A DNA stretch of 64,000 nt from positions 1,984,001-2,048,000 of the forward strand of contig JAMQCR010000001.1 of assembly GCA_023702235.1 (NCBI GenBank), written 5' to 3'. The notes beneath the pieces are model-generated. The model had not been told where the DNA came from and did not search any database. It was given only the letters and a program-made list of their open reading frames with translations. The translations under genes were made by a program, and so were the position numbers. Below are positions 59,227 to 64,000 of the stretch, in pieces; within the stretch, counting starts at the first letter, position 1; each line of letters begins with the position of its first letter. Source of the DNA: Neobacillus pocheonensis (lineage in GTDB: Bacteria > Bacillota > Bacilli > Bacillales > Cytobacillaceae).

Positions 59227-60518
59227 CGATATATTTTACTAGGTCTTCCACGAAAAGAGGAAGATTCTTCACCAATACATTCAGCTAGATCAACTTCACA
59301 TAAATCTGTTACAATACGTCTTGCATTCCGTTCTGTCATCTGAAGGTGTGCTGCCAAACTCTTAGTCGTAAAATCGTTCCAATTCATTCTCCTGATTAGT
59401 GCATCGATTTTGTGGAAAGTTTTTACGCTAATATTTCCCTTTTTCAGTTTCTGCAAAAAATCTTGATCGTCCGTACGATAGGAGTAGGTTATCTCTTCTT
59501 CTTTCCCAAATGACTCGATAATCTTTCCATTTTCTTGGACCATGAGTATCTTACGGTCAGGCATTTCCTTTGATTGTCGAATGGACAACTGAGCATTCAT
59601 CTCTGCAGAAAAAACTGTCTCTCCAAAACCAATTCCTACAGCAATCCTCGTATCCGATTCTAGCGACAACAGCTCTATAGTTTGTTCTAACATAGGAATT
59701 TCCCGTTCAATCGCGCCGCGGGAGCTAAAAATTACATATTTACCATTTCCTTTTTCTATCAATGAACCATTTAATTGTTCACTGAGATTAAGAAGTATTT
59801 CCTTCAATCGAAGTTCCAAATGTTGTAAATAATAGGGACTCTTTGCCTTTTGGATAATACTTTCAAAATGCTCGATTTCAATTATTTCGACACCAATTTG
59901 TGTATCCTTAAAGTAAAAGCCCTTTATTTTTTCGGTTAGTATCCTTAAAGTTTGGCGAATTTCCATTCGACTTGTCGAAATCCAATCGACTGGTACACCA
60001 GCCTCTTTTAATTGCTTATAAACCGCTGGAAAACTGGTCAATGCTCCTTCAGTTTTTCTTGATTCCCACAAATCTAGATGAAATTGTAACAATTGCTCCA
60101 TATTAATATCATCTAGTTCAAACTTTTTCACGTAAATCTCATTAAATGTCATATTCAATTGTTCTACTGACTCTTCAAACAGATTGGTCGAAGAGGGTAT
60201 ATCGATACTTAACCTAGTTATCAATTTCTCCTGTGAATAGATAATATTTAACAAACTTTTGTAGAGAGTAGATTCTGTATGTCGAATATACAATAGATTT
60301 TCATTCGAACCTAAAATTTTTTCTGCGATATCATACGGCAATTTACCAGAAAAAAGCCAGACATGAATAGTATGTTCATTATCCAGTACAAATTTTTTTG
60401 TCTCCTCAGGTTCTTCATAAGGGTAAGCTAAAAATTCCATTCCCTGCTCGAATTCTTTAGCTAGACAAAGAATTCGTTCTACCGACCATTCTGGTCCGAC
60501 CACTCCGACTCGATACAT
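59217..60518 (-). CDS. Transcriptional regulator with C-terminal winged helix, hypothetical family
   Basis: 433 residues from ATG 60518 after GGCAGGAG. The N-terminal 150 residues resemble a receiver/ligand domain (YRVGVVGPEWSVERIL), the middle (around RIAVGIGFGETVFSAEMNAQ) is like the degenerate nucleotide-cyclase fold of Bacillus regulators, and the end (FTTKSLAAHLQMTERNARRI, FRGRPSKIYRLK) is a winged helix. It is upstream of and likely controls the M20/symporter operon. No exact family recognised. Confidence 0.68.
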   Translation of the reverse strand: MYRVGVVGPEWSVERILCLAKEFEQGMEFLAYPYEEPEETKKFVLDNEHTIHVWLFSGKLPYDIAEKILGSNENLLYIRHTESTLYKSLLNIIYSQEKLITRLSIDIPSSTNLFEESVEQLNMTFNEIYVKKFELDDINMEQLLQFHLDLWESRKTEGALTSFPAVYKQLKEAGVPVDWISTSRMEIRQTLRILTEKIKGFYFKDTQIGVEIIEIEHFESIIQKAKSPYYLQHLELRLKEILLNLSEQLNGSLIEKGNGKYVIFSSRGAIEREIPMLEQTIELLSLESDTRIAVGIGFGETVFSAEMNAQLSIRQSKEMPDRKILMVQENGKIIESFGKEEEITYSYRTDDQDFLQKLKKGNISVKTFHKIDALIRRMNWNDFTTKSLAAHLQMTERNARRIVTDLCEVDLAECIGEESSSFRGRPSKIYRLK

Positions 60519-60993
60519 CTTAAACTCCTGCCTTCTATATTTAATCACTATGTATTTATGTTCCATAGAAGAAAATTTGGCTTTGAACAATAAAAATTCT
60601 GTTTCTCATATCATTAAAGTATATATAAATTATCTTACAATAACTACCCTTTTTAACCATGTCTTCTTAGACTTACAATATACTTTCGGGTTATATTTTC
60701 TTATTAAAATTTGGAAACTAATTAAAAAGCAGATTGATTTTTGAATAAAACTTTTAATTTTTTCAGTTCACTATTAATATTTTTACAATATTTCATTTTT
60801 TAAGTGACCTTTTTCCACAGCCTTTTGTCCAACTGATTTAATAACACTGCCCAGAAGCAAAGCCGATTGAAGAATATTAGCAAATAACCCAAATTGCACC
60901 CTACCGCTATAACCTAGAAAAGGAAACAAATCAAATTGTGGATATCTCTATCCTATTTTTTAATCAATTAATTTGAAAACTTTAATTTCCAAG
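60519..60993. other. Intergenic, 475 bases
   Basis: Very AT-rich upstream region of the regulator gene. I see no RNA motif, repeat or convincing gene. Confidence 0.45.
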
Positions 60994-61150
60994 TGCAAAA
61001 AAACCGATTGCGTATTTCTTTGGAATCTTAAACAAGAAGTTGAATGAGGTCTTTCATGAGGAGTTATTTAAACTAGGAGAAGGAGCCAACAGAGGAATTA
61101 AAGTGATTCAAGTGAATCTAAATAGAGAAATGATTACGTTGGATTGGTAG
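60994..61150 (+). pseudogene. C-terminal remnant of an unidentified protein
   Basis: Frame KPIAYFFGILNKKLNEVFHE, then KLGEGANRGIKVIQ and a final NREMITLDW*, without start codon or ribosome site. The ending recurs at 39255-39281. The YFFG segment loosely recalls replication-protein C-termini, but I cannot name the family. Confidence 0.4.
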
Positions 61151-61264
61151 GAGCTTCGGTTTTGCAACAGTCGACGCAGTCCATATGTAAGCTATTTCCA
61201 TGTACTTTCTATGATGGGATTAATCGTTGTTAAGATTTCCTTTTCCATATTGAACTCTATCCAA

Positions 61265-61338
61265 TCGAGTAGGAGGCTAATCATTCGTTGATTAGCCGAC
61301 CTCTCACACCACTGTACGTACGGTCCCGTATCCGCGAT
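61265..61338 (-). mobile_element. Group II intron 3' remnant (domains V-VI)
   Basis: On the minus strand CGGATACGGGACCGTACG, GTGTGAGAGGTCGGCTAATC, AACG and ATGATTAGCC resemble the end of bacterial group II introns: a shortened domain V and the domain VI hairpin with its branch-point region, ending TACTCGAT. No reverse transcriptase is nearby. Confidence 0.55.
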
Positions 61339-61647
61339 TTAAAAACTAAAGTATTGACACTCATATATATGGTTAAGGTTTTTTAGCCCCACTTGTTAAG
61401 TGTTTTTGTTTTAGGCTGTTTTCGTAAACATTGTTGTTTTTACAAAATTAAATTATTTTCAGGTCGAGAGGATGGATTAATTGACGTATAGCCTGCCTTA
61501 TCTAGCGGATATGCCGTTTTCATTTGCAAAGAAGCCGCTTTCATTTTCAGATAGCAGTTTTCTATTTCAAAAAGCCATCTTTAAGAAAAGAGCCTTGTTT
61601 TCATTCCTTTATTAAGTGTTTCACTGCTGAGAAAGGCAATTTTAAAT
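61339..61647. other. Intergenic, 309 bases
   Basis: Between the intron remnant and ftsZ. No gene or clear terminator seen. Confidence 0.4.
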
Positions 61648-62805
61648 TTATAAAAATCGTTTTTTTCGGCGTAAGAATGCTGGAATATCCAGAGATTTTT
61701 CTGTTTGTTCTGAGTGTTGGTCATTATCTTGAACCGGTTTGCATTGGTTTATCGGATCACTTTGAATATGTTGTTTACCGTGTTCCCTATGATTTGGATT
61801 AGTCATTTCTTCCATGGATGGCTGGGATGACGTTTGCATTAATGTAACGTCTTGCTCATTGAATCCTGTAGCAATGACAGTTACGATAATTTCTTCTTTT
61901 AAGTTTTCGTTAATGACCGAACCAAAAATCATATTTAATTCCTCGTGAGAAGCAGCAGCAACTATATCGGCTGCCTCCTGTATTTCATAAAGGCTTATAT
62001 TGAGACCGCCGGTTATGTTCATGATCACACCATGAGCTCCATTGATGGAAGTTTCCAGTAACGGACTATTTAAGGCTTTCTGCGCAGCTTCAGCAGCACG
62101 ATCTTTGCCTTTAGCTATACCAATTCCCATTAAGGCAGTTCCTTTATGGGACATGACCGTTTTCACGTCAGCAAAATCAAGGTTGATTAAACCCGGCACA
62201 GCGATTAAATCGGAAATCCCTTGAACACCCTGACGAAGTACATTATCCGCTTCACGGAAAGCTTCTACCATGGGTGTTTTTTTATCTACTATCTCCAATA
62301 AACGATCGTTTGGAATAATAATTAGGGTGTCCACTGCTTCTTTCATTTCGTTAATTCCTCTAACCGCGTTTACTGCTCGCTTGTGGCCTTCAAATTTGAA
62401 CGGACGTGTTACAACCCCAATTGTCAGGGCACCAAGATTACTGGCAATTTTAGCGATAGCAGGTGCTGCCCCAGTGCCTGTCCCACCGCCCATTCCGGCT
62501 GTAACGAAAACCATGTCTGCGCCTGCTAACACTTCTTCGATCTGCTGTTTGCTTTCTTCCGCAGCTCTCATTCCTATTTCTGGATTTGCACCCGCTCCTA
62601 GACCTCTTGTCGATGATGCACCGATTTGCATTGTGATCTCTGCTTTTGATTGATTAAGAGCTTGTGCATCTGTATTAACAGCAATAAATTCTACACCCTC
62701 AACCCCTGCCTCGATCATTCGGTTCACGGCGTTGTTTCCCCCGCCGCCAACACCGATGACTTTAATCGTGGCATATTGGTCTATATTTGTATCAAAATCC
62801 AACAT
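61648..62805 (-). CDS. ftsZ: Cell division protein FtsZ, probably an extra copy
   Basis: 385 residues. GTP-binding [19 protein letters not shown], the tubulin signature [50 protein letters not shown] and [15 protein letters not shown] (T7 loop) are all intact. A Gln/His-rich linker leads to the C-terminal peptide [12 protein letters not shown] that binds FtsA, SepF and ZapA. It forms the division ring. It is not preceded by ftsA and has a 500-base upstream gap, unlike the dcw cluster, so it is likely a second FtsZ, as known in some Bacillus. The linker is shorter and more His/Gln-rich than usual. Confidence 0.95.
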   Translation of the reverse strand: MLDFDTNIDQYATIKVIGVGGGGNNAVNRMIEAGVEGVEFIAVNTDAQALNQSKAEITMQIGASSTRGLGAGANPEIGMRAAEESKQQIEEVLAGADMVFVTAGMGGGTGTGAAPAIAKIASNLGALTIGVVTRPFKFEGHKRAVNAVRGINEMKEAVDTLIIIPNDRLLEIVDKKTPMVEAFREADNVLRQGVQGISDLIAVPGLINLDFADVKTVMSHKGTALMGIGIAKGKDRAAEAAQKALNSPLLETSINGAHGVIMNITGGLNISLYEIQEAADIVAAASHEELNMIFGSVINENLKEEIIVTVIATGFNEQDVTLMQTSSQPSMEEMTNPNHREHGKQHIQSDPINQCKPVQDNDQHSEQTEKSLDIPAFLRRKKRFL

Positions 62806-63310
62806 GGTTATTCCTCCTCATTCATCCAAATTTCCTTGATTTCACATTAATCATGGTTGCCCGAAGAACTTCTTCAAATGATTCGAATTTTCCATTTTTT
62901 AGGTTAGTAGATTAGGATGCAGCGTATTTTGCAGGTGCATTCTGATTATCTCAAACCAAAACTGTAATCCTGCTAGCATCCTAAAGAAAAAAGAGTCTTC
63001 CTCGAGGTTAACACTTAAATAAGAGTGACAAGTTGTAAACTGCAAAAAAGTTGGAAGATATCGCAACTTGACATGTCTGTGGGTAGGCTTTCCAGCAAGA
63101 GAGCTAGCTATTTAATATATTTGTCTGGCCAAACAAACCAGCCAGTCCACCCCTCTAATTAAAGTTGATAGAACGAATCTCTTACGATTAAATAGTTGTT
63201 TAACATGATTAGTTTTTAGTCTACTTAACCCTATTTCTATTGTCCAGTTAAGTTAAGCCCATTTGTCATATCCATAGAACAGGCATTTCGGCTCAAGGAT
63301 AATAAGGCAT
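62806..63310. other. Intergenic, about 500 bases upstream of ftsZ
   Basis: Should contain the ftsZ promoter. AGGAGG-type site precedes the ftsZ start. No RNA motif or other gene recognised. Confidence 0.45.
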
Positions 63311-63592
63311 TTAGCGCATTAAATAATGAGTGAGGCAGAATTCGCTCCGTAAACTGGCGGTACTCACTTTCCTGAAGCTCCTTTTCACAAGTCGAACTTT
63401 ACTATTCTCAAACTTCAATACATCCAAATCTTTGCCCATCAGCTGAAGCCACACTAAAACAACAATTCCCAATATCTGCATCACCACTCCAAGAAACATC
63501 ACAAGTACAAACACTAAACCTACAACACCCATATAGTTTGAATACTTTTTTAATTCAAAAATCGGGAAAAGTAATAAAATTGGTAAAATCAA
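63311..63592 (-). CDS. Possible small membrane protein, doubtful
   Basis: 93 residues; the first 50 are hydrophobic (GVVGLVFVLVMFLGVVMQIL), then a charged segment (KFENSKVRLVKRSFRK). The start is a TTG without a good ribosome site, and the tail composition looks non-coding. It may be a decayed gene or chance. Confidence 0.3.
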   Translation of the reverse strand: MILPILLLFPIFELKKYSNYMGVVGLVFVLVMFLGVVMQILGIVVLVWLQLMGKDLDVLKFENSKVRLVKRSFRKVSTASLRSEFCLTHYLMR

Positions 63593-64000
63593 GGAAGCTA
63601 TTTTTCATTCCGCTTTCTTTATGTGGTTTCATGCGAATGGAAAGGGTTCGATGTCCGCGGATTAATAACCACCCTTCATAGGGTGGCAATGCTCCGCCCA
63701 AAAATTGATACTTATGATAAATTAGATGGTTCAAGTTAACATAAATAAAGAAACTTTCATGTGTCTACCCATTCGTTGAACCTAAGAGGAGTTATCCATT
63801 AAAATTTGTACCCATTTTTTCACAAATTTGTCGCTATCCCCTGCCTGAAACTATGTCCTTTTTGCCGCCTAGTTCCTATATAAAAGGTAAAAGGGTGGTG
63901 CAAAAAAATGAATTTATAATTAGGTAAGGTTGAAGGTTTTGAACAATATTCGCAATTTACTAGTTTGAAGGAATTTAATTCCCATTTCGAAATTTGTTAA
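63593..64000. other. Terminal stretch without recognised genes
   Basis: AT-rich, with a short CCACCC/GGGTGG inverted repeat around 63671-63685. No frame with start signals seen. Confidence 0.4.

Noticed and set aside
1..64000. CRISPR arrays and intact insertion sequences.
   Set aside because: No regularly spaced repeats and no complete transposase frame were found; only intron and gene remnants are present.

Overview
The window looks like chromosomal DNA of a low-GC, spore-forming Bacillaceae bacterium. Supporting signs are AGGAGG-type ribosome binding sites, TTG/GTG starts, YheC/YheD-type spore-coat-associated ATP-grasp genes, Spx, an IDEAL-domain protein, YqxD, a Bacillus-type RNase P RNA and a Bacillus-like FtsZ. 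No species can be named from the sequence alone.

Layout. (1) 1-13.5 kb, all on the minus strand: one compact gene set with two Mur-ligase paralogues, a PEP mutase/nucleotidyltransferase fusion, phosphonopyruvate decarboxylase, a nucleotidyltransferase/aminotransferase fusion, a Nudix hydrolase, an NlpC/P60 protein and four tandem ATP-grasp (YheC/YheD-like) genes, the last running off the left edge. Read together they would make 2-aminoethylphosphonate, activate it with a nucleotide and attach it, or peptides, to something at the cell or spore surface. (2) 13.7-19 kb: small membrane protein, ArsB-like permease, DUF2642-like protein, LplT-like transporter and a PRPP synthetase. (3) 19-23.6 kb: an RNA island with SRP RNA, tRNA-Asn, tmRNA, tRNA-Ser and RNase P RNA between a GNAT gene and two alpha/beta hydrolases. 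(4) 23.7-34 kb: fixABCX-type electron-transfer flavoprotein genes, IDEAL and Spx genes, amino-acid permease, NhaC antiporter, YqxD and several gene remnants. (5) 34-44.6 kb: an accessory region with two copies of a type I holin-like toxin/antisense RNA module flanking about 8 kb that holds a TehB-like methyltransferase, Bcr efflux pump, MarR regulator and a large SF1 helicase-nuclease; around it are remnants of a TOTE-type primase, RpiA, a second helicase copy and a group II intron. (6) 44.6-55.7 kb, minus strand: a sugar uptake and catabolism operon (binding protein, two permeases, isomerase, RhaM-like mutarotase, ROK kinase, SIS isomerase, a tandem-repeat protein, PfkB kinase, HAD phosphatase). 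(7) 56-60.5 kb: SSF symporter, DUF3311, M20 amidohydrolase and a regulator. (8) 60.5-64 kb: remnants, an FtsZ gene away from ftsA, and non-coding DNA.

A pervasive feature is frame breaks: about fifteen genes are interrupted by one- or two-base differences, nearly all in homopolymers and several touching GGCC, while coding continues perfectly in the next frame. This points to base-calling error more than gene decay, so I annotate those genes at full length and state where the break is. True truncated remnants are listed separately as pseudogenes.
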